Shown here: piece after piece, positions 15,627 through 23,403 of the stretch
Numbering within the stretch: position 1 is the stretch's first letter
Layout: every line of letters starts with the position of its first letter
Assembly (NCBI GenBank): GCA_017464525.1
Contig: JAFTZM010000020.1
Span: forward strand, 1 to 46,811
Length of the DNA stretch: 46,811 nt
Reading direction: 5' to 3'
From: Clostridia bacterium
Lineage (GTDB): Bacteria; Bacillota; Clostridia; Oscillospirales; QAKW01
Translations under genes and position numbers: made by a program
Notes under the pieces: generated by a model
Database searches by the model: none
What the model was told of the DNA's origin: nothing
What the model saw: the letters and a program-made list of their open reading frames with translations, nothing else

Positions 15627-16423
15627 GTCCAATATTCAATTTCTTCCCCTGCAGAAAGAAGAGTACAGCAGCCGTTGTTCAGGCCGTTGACAGCGCCTGC
15701 CTGCGGCTCCATGCAAAGAAAATCCCGCTCTCCCCGGGCATTGAAGAGGATCCAATGATCGAAATTCGGGGAGACCTCATAGGTAAATCCTCCCACCTGC
15801 GCCTGATGCCCCGCCGCCCGGTAGTAACCGGAAATGACCCGCCCGGCAGAAGGGCTGCCGGAGCCATACTCCAGCTCCTGCCCCTTCAGCGGAACATACC
15901 GCCCGGTGGGGATATGGTGCTCATTTTTCTCCTGGCAACTTTCCAGAGGAACCCGGAAGGTCTCCGGCTCCGCAAAAGCGGTGTGAAGGGCAAAAGTCAG
16001 AGGCAGATCCTCCAGCGCAACAATACGATACCGCTGCATGAATTCCTCCCCCACCGTATAGGTCACCTCCAACCGGAACGCAAAGGGATAGATCTGGCCA
16101 TGGTTTTCAAAAGCCATCGTAACGGCGGTATCGCTTTCCTTTACGACCCGAAAACGCTGCCGGTACACATTTCCATGCAGGTGGCAATCGTTGGCCGGCT
16201 CATTCAGCGGCAGCTGATACTGCTTTCCCTGAAAGGTAAATTTTCCCTGATAAGTACGGTTGGCGGGCAGCAGAATAGCAGCCCCCTGAAAGAAGGGCTC
16301 CTGCTGCCAATCGCCGGAGCGGTAAACATCCTTCCCGTTCCATTGCAATGCATCGATATTTGCCCCTTTTTCAGGGCTGATCTCAGCAAACCAGTTTTGA
16401 GTTTTTAAAATAATCTTTTTCAT
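15608..16423 (-). CDS. Aldose 1-epimerase family protein (galactose mutarotase-like)
   Basis: 271 residues in one beta-supersandwich. Family elements are the N-terminal ISPEKGANIDALQWNGKDVY with the glycine turn, FFQGAAILLPANRTYQGKF, the PANDCHLHGNVYRQRF segment with the sugar-binding His, and ALHTAFAEPE with the catalytic His near residue 150. The C-terminal catalytic Glu is in FLCMEPQAGAVNGLN. It interconverts alpha and beta anomers of an aldose, or acts on a related hexose-6-phosphate. No sugar-pathway gene is adjacent, so the substrate is open. The stop codon lies in the shared terminator. Confidence 0.88.
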   Translation of the reverse strand: MKKIILKTQNWFAEISPEKGANIDALQWNGKDVYRSGDWQQEPFFQGAAILLPANRTYQGKFTFQGKQYQLPLNEPANDCHLHGNVYRQRFRVVKESDTAVTMAFENHGQIYPFAFRLEVTYTVGEEFMQRYRIVALEDLPLTFALHTAFAEPETFRVPLESCQEKNEHHIPTGRYVPLKGQELEYGSGSPSAGRVISGYYRAAGHQAQVGGFTYEVSPNFDHWILFNARGERDFLCMEPQAGAVNGLNNGCCTLLSAGEEIEYWTKIKKR

Positions 16424-16462
16424 GCCTCTATTTTAGCACACTTTTTTTAAAAATTCCATCCT

Positions 16463-16816
16463 TTATTTATCCCGCGGCTTTGCAAAAAGGCTGAAAAACA
16501 TAGCAAAAACGATGGCAGCGGCGATCCCGCCGGCGGTGGCGCGCAAGCCCCCTAAAAAGACCCCCAGCAACCCATAGGAATCCACCGCCTGCTCCACCCC
16601 TTTTGCCAGGGAGTAGCCGAATCCGGTGAGGGGGACCGTTGCCCCCGCCTTCCCGAATTCCACAATGGGATCATAGACCCCCAGCGCAGTCAGCGCCACG
16701 CCGCCGCAAACATACAATACCACGATCCGGGCGGGGGTCCAATTGGTTTTATCGATGAGGATCTGGGCGATGGCGCAAAGGATCCCGCCCACCAGAAATA
16801 CCTGTAGATAGGTCAT
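16463..16816 (-). CDS. spoVAE: Stage V sporulation protein AE
   Basis: 117 residues with about four membrane segments: YLQVFLVGGILCAIAQILID at the start, then IVVLYVCGGVALTALGVYD, a central glycine-rich loop, and GGIAAAIVFAMFFSLFAKPR at the end. SpoVA proteins move dipicolinate and its calcium complex into the forming spore and out during germination. Its ATG overlaps the stop of spoVAD (ATGA), so translation is coupled. In Bacillus the order is spoVAC-AD-AE; the AC gene is missing here. Confidence 0.92.
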   Translation of the reverse strand: MTYLQVFLVGGILCAIAQILIDKTNWTPARIVVLYVCGGVALTALGVYDPIVEFGKAGATVPLTGFGYSLAKGVEQAVDSYGLLGVFLGGLRATAGGIAAAIVFAMFFSLFAKPRDK

Positions 16817-17829
16817 ACCGTTTCTCCTTTCAGATGGATCAGATGGGCGATGGCGGGAATGGATTCTCCCTGCATCACCGAAAGGGGGCTCATCAGCGCA
16901 CCGGTGGATAAAAACAACACATTTTTCAGCATCCCGGATGCGATCCGGGGCAAAACATAGGCGGTAAGCACCGCTGCACTGCAGCCACAGCCGCTGCCCC
17001 CGGCGTGCATATCCTGCTTCTGACGGTCATAGATCAAAAGGCCGCAATCCTGATAATTTTTTCGCAAGTCTACGCCGCTCTTTTCTGCCAGCTCGATCAC
17101 GATCTCCCACCCGATATAGCCTAGATCCCCGGTCAGGATCAGATCGTAATCAGAGGGCTTGGTATCGGTCTCCTGCAGATAATCCAGGATCAGCTTCAAA
17201 GCGGCGGGCGCCATGGCACCGCCCATGTTGTTTACATCAGTGACCCCCATATCCTGAATAGCGCCGAAGGCACCGCCGTAAAGCCGGATGGGACTTTTTT
17301 GCTTGGATAGGATCACCGCCCCGGAGGCAGTCACCGTATGCTGGGCAGAGGGCGGGCGCTGGCCGCCGTATTCCAGAGGGAAACGGTACTGCCGTTCGGC
17401 GGTTCCGAAATGGGAGGAGGTAAAGGCCGCCGCCTTGGCCGTGATCCCTGCCTCAATGGACATGGCGGAGATCAGGGTAGATAAGGCCATGGTGGAGCAG
17501 GCACCGTACAGACCGATATAGGGAACATTGCTGTCACGAAAGCTATAGGCAGAGCTGATGCACTGGTTCAGAAGATCCCCGGCTCCCACCAATTCCAGCT
17601 CCTCCCGCTTGGTATCAGCCCGCCGCAAAGCATTTTCCAGCGCAGTCTGCTGCAAGTGTACCTCCGCCTGCTCCAGCGTCTTTTTTCCGCAGTAAAGATC
17701 CTGCTCGATCTGATCAAAGAGGTTGCCCAAAGGGCCCTGACTCTCCTTTTTGCCCGCCACATTGCCATAGCCTGCAATGTAGATCTTCTTTTCAAAACGA
17801 AAGGCATATCTGCCGTATTTTTCTGCCAT
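16813..17829 (-). CDS. spoVAD: Stage V sporulation protein AD
   Basis: 338 residues. A TTG at 17832 is also in frame, but the ATG at 17829 is better placed after GAGGTGATTT. The thiolase-like fold is shown by YIAGYGNVAGKKESQGPLG near the start, VPYIGLYGACSTMALSTLIS (the nucleophile-elbow region) and KAAAFTSSHFGTAERQYRF. SpoVAD binds dipicolinic acid at the spore inner membrane. The upstream boundary is a terminator-type hairpin (17875-17900), so this is a new transcription unit of only two genes, with spoVAC not in view. A sigma-G promoter is expected upstream but none was found by eye. Confidence 0.93.
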   Translation of the reverse strand: MAEKYGRYAFRFEKKIYIAGYGNVAGKKESQGPLGNLFDQIEQDLYCGKKTLEQAEVHLQQTALENALRRADTKREELELVGAGDLLNQCISSAYSFRDSNVPYIGLYGACSTMALSTLISAMSIEAGITAKAAAFTSSHFGTAERQYRFPLEYGGQRPPSAQHTVTASGAVILSKQKSPIRLYGGAFGAIQDMGVTDVNNMGGAMAPAALKLILDYLQETDTKPSDYDLILTGDLGYIGWEIVIELAEKSGVDLRKNYQDCGLLIYDRQKQDMHAGGSGCGCSAAVLTAYVLPRIASGMLKNVLFLSTGALMSPLSVMQGESIPAIAHLIHLKGETV

Positions 17830-17874
17830 CAAATCACCTCATAGGTATTTTTTACGGCAATTACAAAAATATTC

Positions 17875-17900
17875 AACCCCCACCTGATCGGGTGGGGGTT
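17875..17900 (-). terminator. Rho-independent terminator after the ThrH-like gene
   Basis: Stem AACCCCCACC and GGTGGGGGTT, loop TGATCG; on the minus strand it is followed by GAATATTTTTG. It separates the phosphatase gene from spoVAD. Confidence 0.75.
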
Positions 17901-17915
17901 GTGTTCATACTGTTT

Positions 17916-18515
17916 TTACAGTGCTTTCTTGATCGCCGCTAAAAGATCATCAAATTCCTCGAAGGCCTCCAGCTCGGGGTGCTCGGCCTTAATGGCCTCA
18001 GTGCTGCGGAACAAAAATCCCGCCTTGCTGGCCTGGATCATGCCCAGATCGTTGTGGCTGTCCCCGGCAGCGATGGTCTCAAACCCGCAGGACTGCAGCG
18101 CCTTCACCGTGGTATACTTGGACTTAGCGCACCGCATCTTATAGCCGGTGATCTCGCCGTTTTCCCCCACGATCAGCTCATTGCAGAAAAGGGTGGGGTA
18201 GCCCAGCTTTTCCATCAGGGGCATCCCGAACTGGGTAAAGGTATCGCTGAGGATGATCACCTGTGTTTCCTTGCGCAGGGCATCCAAAAACTCCTTAGCG
18301 CCGGGCATAGGATCGATCTTGGCGATGGTCTCCTGGATCTCCTTCAGCCCCAGACCGTGCTCCTTCAGAATATTCAGCCGGTATTCCATCAGCTTATCGT
18401 AATCCGGCTCGTCCCGGGTGGTACGCTTCAGGGCGGGGATCCCGCTGGCCTCTGCAAAAGCGATCCAGATCTCGGGGACCAATACGCCTTCCATATCCAA
18501 ACAAACTACATTCAT
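17916..18515 (-). CDS. thrH: ThrH-like HAD phosphatase/phosphotransferase
   Basis: 199 residues. The HAD motif I is CLDMEGVLVPEIW (Asp7 nucleophile), which differs from DxDGT by having Met-Glu-Gly-Val, the ThrH-type form. Motif II is VIILSDTFTQF; Lys near 130 (RCAKSKY) provides motif III; motif IV is AAGDSHNDLGMI. ThrH both dephosphorylates phosphoserine and transfers phosphate to homoserine. Its length matches the family (about 200). The start has TTTGGAGG. It is the last gene of the long minus-strand run from trpS and ends at a strong hairpin. Confidence 0.85.
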   Translation of the reverse strand: MNVVCLDMEGVLVPEIWIAFAEASGIPALKRTTRDEPDYDKLMEYRLNILKEHGLGLKEIQETIAKIDPMPGAKEFLDALRKETQVIILSDTFTQFGMPLMEKLGYPTLFCNELIVGENGEITGYKMRCAKSKYTTVKALQSCGFETIAAGDSHNDLGMIQASKAGFLFRSTEAIKAEHPELEAFEEFDDLLAAIKKAL

Positions 18516-18551
18516 GGTTCTTCCTCCAAATAAAATATCTATTATATTACC

Positions 18552-19133
18552 TTATTCTTCGCCGTTTTGCAAGGCTTTTTCTTCAATTTTCCGCTTAGTC
18601 CAGGCGTCTACCTCCCGATCCAGCGCCTTCAGGTAGGGGTGAAAAGAGGTGTTACTGTCCGCATAAGTGAATTGCAGATCATATTCCAGCGGCAGCCAGG
18701 TATTGATATCCGATTCATTATGCTGGATCACCGCCTCGATCTTGTCCAGCGCCTTATAGATCTTCGCCTCTTCTGTTTCCATGGCGTTCATTTCCGCATA
18801 AAGAGCCCGGAAGGTGCCCCTCACATCCCCCGGCAGAGCCTCCACCCAAGCCGAAAGCCGGGCCTCCTCCTCGGCTTCATGGGCTGCGGTCTTATTAAAT
18901 GCCGGCACATCTCCGGTAAAGGCCTCGCCCAGATCATGGATCAGGCACATTTTGATCACCTTATCCATATCCGCGCCGGCAAATTCCTCTTTTAGCAACA
19001 TGGCCATCAGCGCAATGCGCCAGCTATGCTCCGCCACGCTCTCCGGCCGCCCGGTGGAGGTCACGCAATGGCGGGTATTGCATTTCAGCCGCTCCGCCAC
19101 CCTTAAAATGTCCAATAATTCAGCAGGTTTCAT
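18552..19133 (-). CDS. HD domain hydrolase, 5'-deoxynucleotidase (YfbR)-like
   Basis: 193 residues. The metal-binding HD pattern is present: ESVAEHSWRIALMAMLL (first His), CLIHDLGEAFTGDVP (the HD doublet) and KALDKIEAVIQHNESDINTW with the later Asp. The N-terminus LDILRVAERLKCNTRHC fits the YfbR/HD_3 group that hydrolyses deoxyribonucleoside monophosphates. Its start overlaps the stop of the carbon-nitrogen hydrolase (ATGA), so the two are translated together. YfbR-type enzymes are usually about 200 residues, as here. Confidence 0.8.
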   Translation of the reverse strand: MKPAELLDILRVAERLKCNTRHCVTSTGRPESVAEHSWRIALMAMLLKEEFAGADMDKVIKMCLIHDLGEAFTGDVPAFNKTAAHEAEEEARLSAWVEALPGDVRGTFRALYAEMNAMETEEAKIYKALDKIEAVIQHNESDINTWLPLEYDLQFTYADSNTSFHPYLKALDREVDAWTKRKIEEKALQNGEE

Positions 19134-19948
19134 CGCTTTTCCTTTCTGATAAAAGGCTCTTTTACCTCTTTATCCAATAAGATCCCGTATTTTTCCGGGT
19201 GGCGGAAGGCGTTGCCGTGCACCTCTAAGGCACGGTAAGCACGAAGCTTTTTCAAATCAAATTCCGCCAGATAGATGCCCTCTTCCTTCCCCGCTTCCAG
19301 AATACAGGTATCCCGGGAGCCGGGGGTATCCTCCCAATAGGCGATCCCATCGAAGGCATTGGAATGGCCGTTGCAATCGGGATGGGGCGACGGATAGTTG
19401 CAGGTAGCGATCCCCACCATGTTTTCATAGGCTCTGCCCCGCAGCTGCGCCAGGCGGTTCAGCTCCATGGGGCAGGCGTTGGGCACCAGAATGATCTCGG
19501 CCCCCTTCAGCATCAGGATGCGTGCCGATTCCGGAAACTCCCGGTCGTAGCAGATCATGGCTCCCACTTGCACCGGCCCCTCCGCTGTATCCAGCGTGCA
19601 GACTTCAAAATCCTCCCCGGGGGTGAGGCACCGCTCATCCCCGAAATCGCAGGTATGCACCTTGGCATACCGCAGCACCTCCCGGCCATGGCGGTCAAAA
19701 AGCACCATCGTATTGCGTGGAGCAGGCTGATACACCTCCAGCAGCGTCACACCGATGGCCATATTCAATTGCTCAGCAAGGGCGGCATAGGGACGTAAGA
19801 ATTCCTCCCCGGCCGGGACGCCCTCCGGCTGATAGCCGTTGCTCCACATCTCCGGAAACAAGGCAACATCCGCTCCCATTTCCCGGGCCTTACGGCATGC
19901 TGACAGCCCGTCAGCACCGGGCAGTAATTGCAGTAATGCGATCTTCAT
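19130..19948 (-). CDS. Carbon-nitrogen hydrolase (nitrilase superfamily)
   Basis: 272 residues. The catalytic triad is visible: Glu33 in DVALFPEMWSNGY, Lys in LRYAKVHTCDFGDE near residue 110, and Cys in GAMICYDREFPESARILM near 155. ACPMELNRLAQLRGRAYEN follows at the expected spacing. The superfamily hydrolyses amide or nitrile bonds in small metabolites, such as omega-amides or N-carbamoyl compounds; the substrate is not clear. It starts three bases downstream of the YjbR-like gene and overlaps the HD gene, within a tightly packed unit. Confidence 0.88.
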   Translation of the reverse strand: MKIALLQLLPGADGLSACRKAREMGADVALFPEMWSNGYQPEGVPAGEEFLRPYAALAEQLNMAIGVTLLEVYQPAPRNTMVLFDRHGREVLRYAKVHTCDFGDERCLTPGEDFEVCTLDTAEGPVQVGAMICYDREFPESARILMLKGAEIILVPNACPMELNRLAQLRGRAYENMVGIATCNYPSPHPDCNGHSNAFDGIAYWEDTPGSRDTCILEAGKEEGIYLAEFDLKKLRAYRALEVHGNAFRHPEKYGILLDKEVKEPFIRKEKR

Positions 19949-19950
19949 TT

Positions 19951-20547
19951 TTATTTTCCTTTTGCCAAACGGTAGCTTTCATCAATAAGGCACTGCAGCG
20001 TCTCAAAGGGGACGGTGCCGTCCAGCACCACCGTGATCCAATTCTTCTTATTCATATGATAGCCGGGCAAGGCCCACTCGCCCAGCTGCTCCCGGTGGGC
20101 GGATCTGAGATCCACGATCTCCAACAGCCCCTCTCTGGGAAGGCCCAGCTTGGCGGGAGCAACGGTCAGCAAGGCCAGATACCACTTACGGTTATCCTTC
20201 CGGCGGGCAATGGCATTCTCGGGGAATTTTTTCCAGAGAAACTCCAAATCATCCCCATATTGCGCCCGGATATAGCCGATGATCTCCCGGGCCTGCTCGG
20301 TTTTGAAGGGAGAGCAGCATTGGTTGCGGATCTCCTCCAGCACCGCCTCCACCTGAGCACGTACCTGCCCCACAAAGCCACCCGCCGCTCCGGGCACCTT
20401 ATAAAGGGTATATTCCTCGGTCCCATCCATCACGGTGGTCTGCAGATCCTCAGTAACGGTAAGGGTCATGCCAATGGGCAGCTCCACGGTATAACGCCCC
20501 TTTACAAAGCCGAATTCCTTCAGTTTTTCAACATTCGGGATGCTCAT
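19951..20547 (-). CDS. MmcQ/YjbR family protein
   Basis: 198 residues. The C-terminal 110 residues have the YjbR DNA-binding-like fold: GDDLEFLWKKFPENAIARR, RKWYLALLTVAPAKLGLPR, EIVDLRSAHREQLG and NKKNWITVVLDGTVPFET with the family's final helix SYRLAKGK. The N-terminal 80 residues are an extra beta-rich section, giving a longer protein than plain YjbR (about 118 residues). Its gene overlaps the end of the GNAT-APH fusion by 20 bases. Function is unknown beyond a reported cyclic DNA-binding-like fold. Confidence 0.75.
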   Translation of the reverse strand: MSIPNVEKLKEFGFVKGRYTVELPIGMTLTVTEDLQTTVMDGTEEYTLYKVPGAAGGFVGQVRAQVEAVLEEIRNQCCSPFKTEQAREIIGYIRAQYGDDLEFLWKKFPENAIARRKDNRKWYLALLTVAPAKLGLPREGLLEIVDLRSAHREQLGEWALPGYHMNKKNWITVVLDGTVPFETLQCLIDESYRLAKGK

Positions 20548-21916
20548 ACAGATCCTTCAACTCCTCGATTTGTTTTAGCGCCAATTCCTGCTCCTTCCGG
20601 GCATTTTCGGGCTGATTATATTCCATCTGATAGACATAGGAATTCCAAAGACGGTTCAGTAGATGATAGATGCCCCGCCGCACCCGGGCGGCATAAGTCC
20701 CGGAGAGCCTTTTTCCGTAGCCCTCCCAGAAGGCCTCCTCCCCCAGCGTCCACCAGATGGAGGAAAACTCAAATTCCGGATCGCCCCAGAGGGCCCGATC
20801 TGCATCGATGATGGCTGCAAAATCCGGCTCCGGGCTGATCAGGATATTGCCCGCCCAAAGGTCGGTATGTACCAGGCAAGGGGTGCAGATCTCATCCAGA
20901 TAGGGAATTGCTTTTTCAAAAAGAATTTCTGCCTCCCGGTGCTGCTCCTGCCAATAGCCCAGTGTTTCCCACTCCGAAAGTTCCCAAAGCAGAGCCTCGC
21001 TCCAGCGCTCAAAGCCAGGCCCCACGATCCTGCCGAACCGGGGTGCGGTGATGGCATGGAGCTTTGCGGTGGCTTGACCGATCCGCCGGCAGATCCGGTT
21101 GCGGGCCTCCCCCAGCTCCGCCTGGCTCATGGGCTTGGAGGGAATATAGCGCACCAGCATATAATCCCGGTCGATCACCGTTTTAGAAGTGTCCACCGCC
21201 AAAACCTCCGAGGCGGGGATCCCGTGGGCGGCGCAAAGCCGATAGACCCGGGATTCCGCCTCCATCAGGTGATGCTCAAAGGGCATCAGCAGCTGCCGGT
21301 TGACCGGTCCCACCCGCAGCACCGCCTTTCCTAAAGGCAGTTCCACCAGATAGGTGGTATTAAACAGCCCGCCGGTCAACAGCCGGGCAGAAAAATGCGT
21401 TGTTTTCAGCACCGCCGCCAACTCCGCAGAGGTAAGTTCCCGATATAACGAAGAGCGGGACAATTGAAACAGCCCACCCTCAAAAACAGTACCCGGTTGA
21501 AAGGAAAGGGTCTCCGTACCAGTCAGCGTAAAGCCCAATCGTTCCAACAACCGCACAGAGGGCGTATTGGCCAAGGCGGTTCCTGCAGTAAAACGCCTCA
21601 CAGGAGCCGATGCCAGCAACGCCTTGCAGCTCTCATAGGCATATCCCTTTCCATAATAGGCAGAATGAAAGCAATAGCCCAGATCCCAGCAATCTCCTTC
21701 TTCGTGAAAGCAGATATAACCGATCAGCTCCCGCTCCAAAAACACCCCATAAAACAGCCCGGATGCCGCAAACTGCGCCACCGATTTTCCATCGGTAGGC
21801 AGCGGCAGATCGTAAGCCGCATAAGGGGAGCAGGCAAAATCGTCAGCGATCCGCCGCAAAGCCGGCTGATCCTGCAAGGAGATCTTTTGAATTGTTAATC
21901 GCTCTGTTTTGATCAT
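20528..21916 (-). CDS. GNAT acetyltransferase fused to aminoglycoside phosphotransferase-like kinase
   Basis: 462 residues in two domains. Residues 1-160 are a GNAT fold of the RimJ/RimL kind: IKTERLTIQKISLQDQPAL, LIGYICFHEEGDCWDLGYCF, AYYGKGYAYESCKALLA (CoA-binding loop region) and NTPSVRLLERLGFTLTG. Residues 170-462 are an APH/fructosamine-kinase fold: GGLFNTTYLVELPLGKAVLR, the Brenner motif CLVHTDLWAGNILI (catalytic Asp, Asn) and AAIIDADRALWGDPEFEF (metal Asp). Acetyl and phosphate transfer in one chain recalls bifunctional AAC(6')-APH(2''), but the APH half resembles the general APH family. Overlapping ATGA start with the upstream GNAT indicates coupling. Whether it acts on an antibiotic or a metabolite is open. 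Confidence 0.82.
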   Translation of the reverse strand: MIKTERLTIQKISLQDQPALRRIADDFACSPYAAYDLPLPTDGKSVAQFAASGLFYGVFLERELIGYICFHEEGDCWDLGYCFHSAYYGKGYAYESCKALLASAPVRRFTAGTALANTPSVRLLERLGFTLTGTETLSFQPGTVFEGGLFQLSRSSLYRELTSAELAAVLKTTHFSARLLTGGLFNTTYLVELPLGKAVLRVGPVNRQLLMPFEHHLMEAESRVYRLCAAHGIPASEVLAVDTSKTVIDRDYMLVRYIPSKPMSQAELGEARNRICRRIGQATAKLHAITAPRFGRIVGPGFERWSEALLWELSEWETLGYWQEQHREAEILFEKAIPYLDEICTPCLVHTDLWAGNILISPEPDFAAIIDADRALWGDPEFEFSSIWWTLGEEAFWEGYGKRLSGTYAARVRRGIYHLLNRLWNSYVYQMEYNQPENARKEQELALKQIEELKDLYEHPEC

Positions 21917-22305
21917 AATTCCTTCTTAAAATGAATATTTCGGCTCATTTCCGAAAACCCCACCGCCAGATGAAAACAGAGGCTTTCGGTGTTATCCAAC
22001 TCACAGTCGCTGGCAAATTCGGTGCAACCCCGGGCCCTGGCATAGGTCTCGCAGGCCCGCAGCAGTTCCCGGGCGTAGCCCTTTCGGCGATGCTCTTCTT
22101 TCACGAAGATCCCCTCCAGGTATCCTACCGATGAGGTTTTGCAGCCCTCCACATAATCGGTGCGGAATTGCAGCTGAGCAAAGCCCACCGGCTCATCACC
22201 TGCATATTTCACAAAATAATCAGCCTTCTCTTCCGGCTCCGCCCCAGGCCACAGAAGGTTCAATAAGGGCAATATTACCTGATAATCTGTTTCTTTTTTG
22301 ATCAT
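21913..22305 (-). CDS. GNAT family acetyltransferase, AAC(6')-like
   Basis: 130 residues from the ATG at 22305; upstream codons run into a terminator hairpin and are not expected to be translated. The GNAT core is complete: EPVGFAQLQFRTDYVEGC, SVGYLEGIFVKEEHRRKGYA (acetyl-CoA loop region RRKGYA), LLRACETYARARGCTEFASD, and ESLCFHLAVGFSEMSRNIHF at the end. LEGIFVKEEHRRKGYA with the FASDCELDNTESLCFHLAVGF ending resembles aminoglycoside 6'-N-acetyltransferases, though with no proof of antibiotic use. It overlaps the next gene (ATGA), another GNAT-bearing protein. Confidence 0.75.
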   Translation of the reverse strand: MIKKETDYQVILPLLNLLWPGAEPEEKADYFVKYAGDEPVGFAQLQFRTDYVEGCKTSSVGYLEGIFVKEEHRRKGYARELLRACETYARARGCTEFASDCELDNTESLCFHLAVGFSEMSRNIHFKKEL

Positions 22306-22314
22306 ATCTGCAAG

Positions 22315-22340
22315 AAAAGACGGCTTATTCGCCGTCTTTT
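22315..22340 (-). terminator. Terminator or attenuator after the TagO/WecA-like gene
   Basis: Stem AAAAGACGGC (22315-22324) and GCCGTCTTTT (22331-22340), loop TTATTC, which includes that gene's stop codon. On minus the T run is short (TTTTCTTG), and a GNAT start codon follows about ten bases later, so read-through into the GNAT unit is likely. Confidence 0.55.
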
Positions 22341-23401
22341 TCCTTTTCTTCCAATTCCAGTTTTTTCTCTTTCCGATACAGCACAAAAGCACCGATCAGG
22401 ATAAATACAAACGCCACCCCAATGATCAGGAACGCCCGCTTGAAGTGATCGGTAGCCATCAGCACAGCGCAAAAGCCCAGAATGGCAGCGATGCCATAAA
22501 GGATGGCCACCGCCTGCCGCTGGGAAAACCCGATGGCGATCAGCTTATGATGCAGGTGGGATTTATCTGCCTGCATGGGGGAATGACCGGTCAACACCCG
22601 GCGCACCGCCGCAAACATCAGATCAAAGATGGGCAGCAGATACAGCAGCACCGGCACAAAAAAGGCCACAATGGCATAAGCCTTGAACAGCCCCATAATG
22701 GAAAGGCTTGCCAGCATATACCCAATAAACATGGAGCCGGTATCTCCCATAAAGATCTTGGCAGGGTTCATATTATAGGGCAAAAAGCCCATACACGCAC
22801 CGGCCAAGGCTGCTGCAATGACCGCCACCTGAGGGGCCTCCAGCAGGATCAGAATAGCCAGGCAGCTGATGGTCATGATGGAAGATACACCGCAGGCCAG
22901 ACCGTCCAGCCCGTCAATTATATTCACCGCATTTAAGATAGCCAGCAACCACACGATGCTCACCGCAATGCTCCACCCCAAGGGAAGGGAGATATAGGCG
23001 CTATCGCCAAACAGATTGGGGAACCATTCGATCCGCACGCCGCAGACTACCGGAACGGTGACCGCCAGGATCTGGATCAGGAATTTAAACTTTGCCTTCA
23101 GGGCCAACACATCATCGGCCATCCCCAGCGCCACAATGATCATGGCGCCCACCAAAATACCATACACCTTCAAATCGATGAAATTGAAGGTAAACACCAT
23201 GGTGCTCACAAAAAAGCCCATGAATATGGCAAAGCCGCCCAAGCGGGGGATTGGCTTTTTATGCATCCGGCGGTTATCCTTCGGCACATCGATGGCGCCG
23301 ATCTTTTCGGCTAGCCGCTTGGCAAAAGGGGTGCAGAGAAAGCTGGTAAGCCCCGCCACCAACCAAGCGCAGAAAATGATGAGATAATCAAATTTTGTCA
23401 T
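22325..23401 (-). CDS. Undecaprenyl-phosphate sugar-1-phosphate transferase (TagO/WecA/MraY family)
   Basis: 358 residues with about eleven membrane segments. Key cytoplasmic motifs are present: MHKKPIPRLGGFAIFMGFF, the ALGMADDVLALKAK aspartate pair, ILNAVNIIDGLDGLACG, PAKIFMGDTGSMFIG and the HIP-type loop QADKSHLHHKLI. These are the polyprenyl-phosphate GlcNAc-1-phosphate transferase signature (WecA/TagO). It probably starts a teichoic acid or surface polysaccharide chain at the cytoplasmic membrane; the specific sugar is not certain. It begins two bases past the trpS stop. A charged Lys/Glu tail (RKEKKLELEEKEKDGE) ends at the hairpin. Confidence 0.9.
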   Translation of the reverse strand: MTKFDYLIIFCAWLVAGLTSFLCTPFAKRLAEKIGAIDVPKDNRRMHKKPIPRLGGFAIFMGFFVSTMVFTFNFIDLKVYGILVGAMIIVALGMADDVLALKAKFKFLIQILAVTVPVVCGVRIEWFPNLFGDSAYISLPLGWSIAVSIVWLLAILNAVNIIDGLDGLACGVSSIMTISCLAILILLEAPQVAVIAAALAGACMGFLPYNMNPAKIFMGDTGSMFIGYMLASLSIMGLFKAYAIVAFFVPVLLYLLPIFDLMFAAVRRVLTGHSPMQADKSHLHHKLIAIGFSQRQAVAILYGIAAILGFCAVLMATDHFKRAFLIIGVAFVFILIGAFVLYRKEKKLELEEKEKDGE

Positions 23402-23403
23402 AT

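Noticed and set aside
19717..20811. A 364-codon plus-strand frame across the nitrilase and YjbR genes
   Set aside because: Antisense to three recognised genes; low-complexity composition and no RBS.
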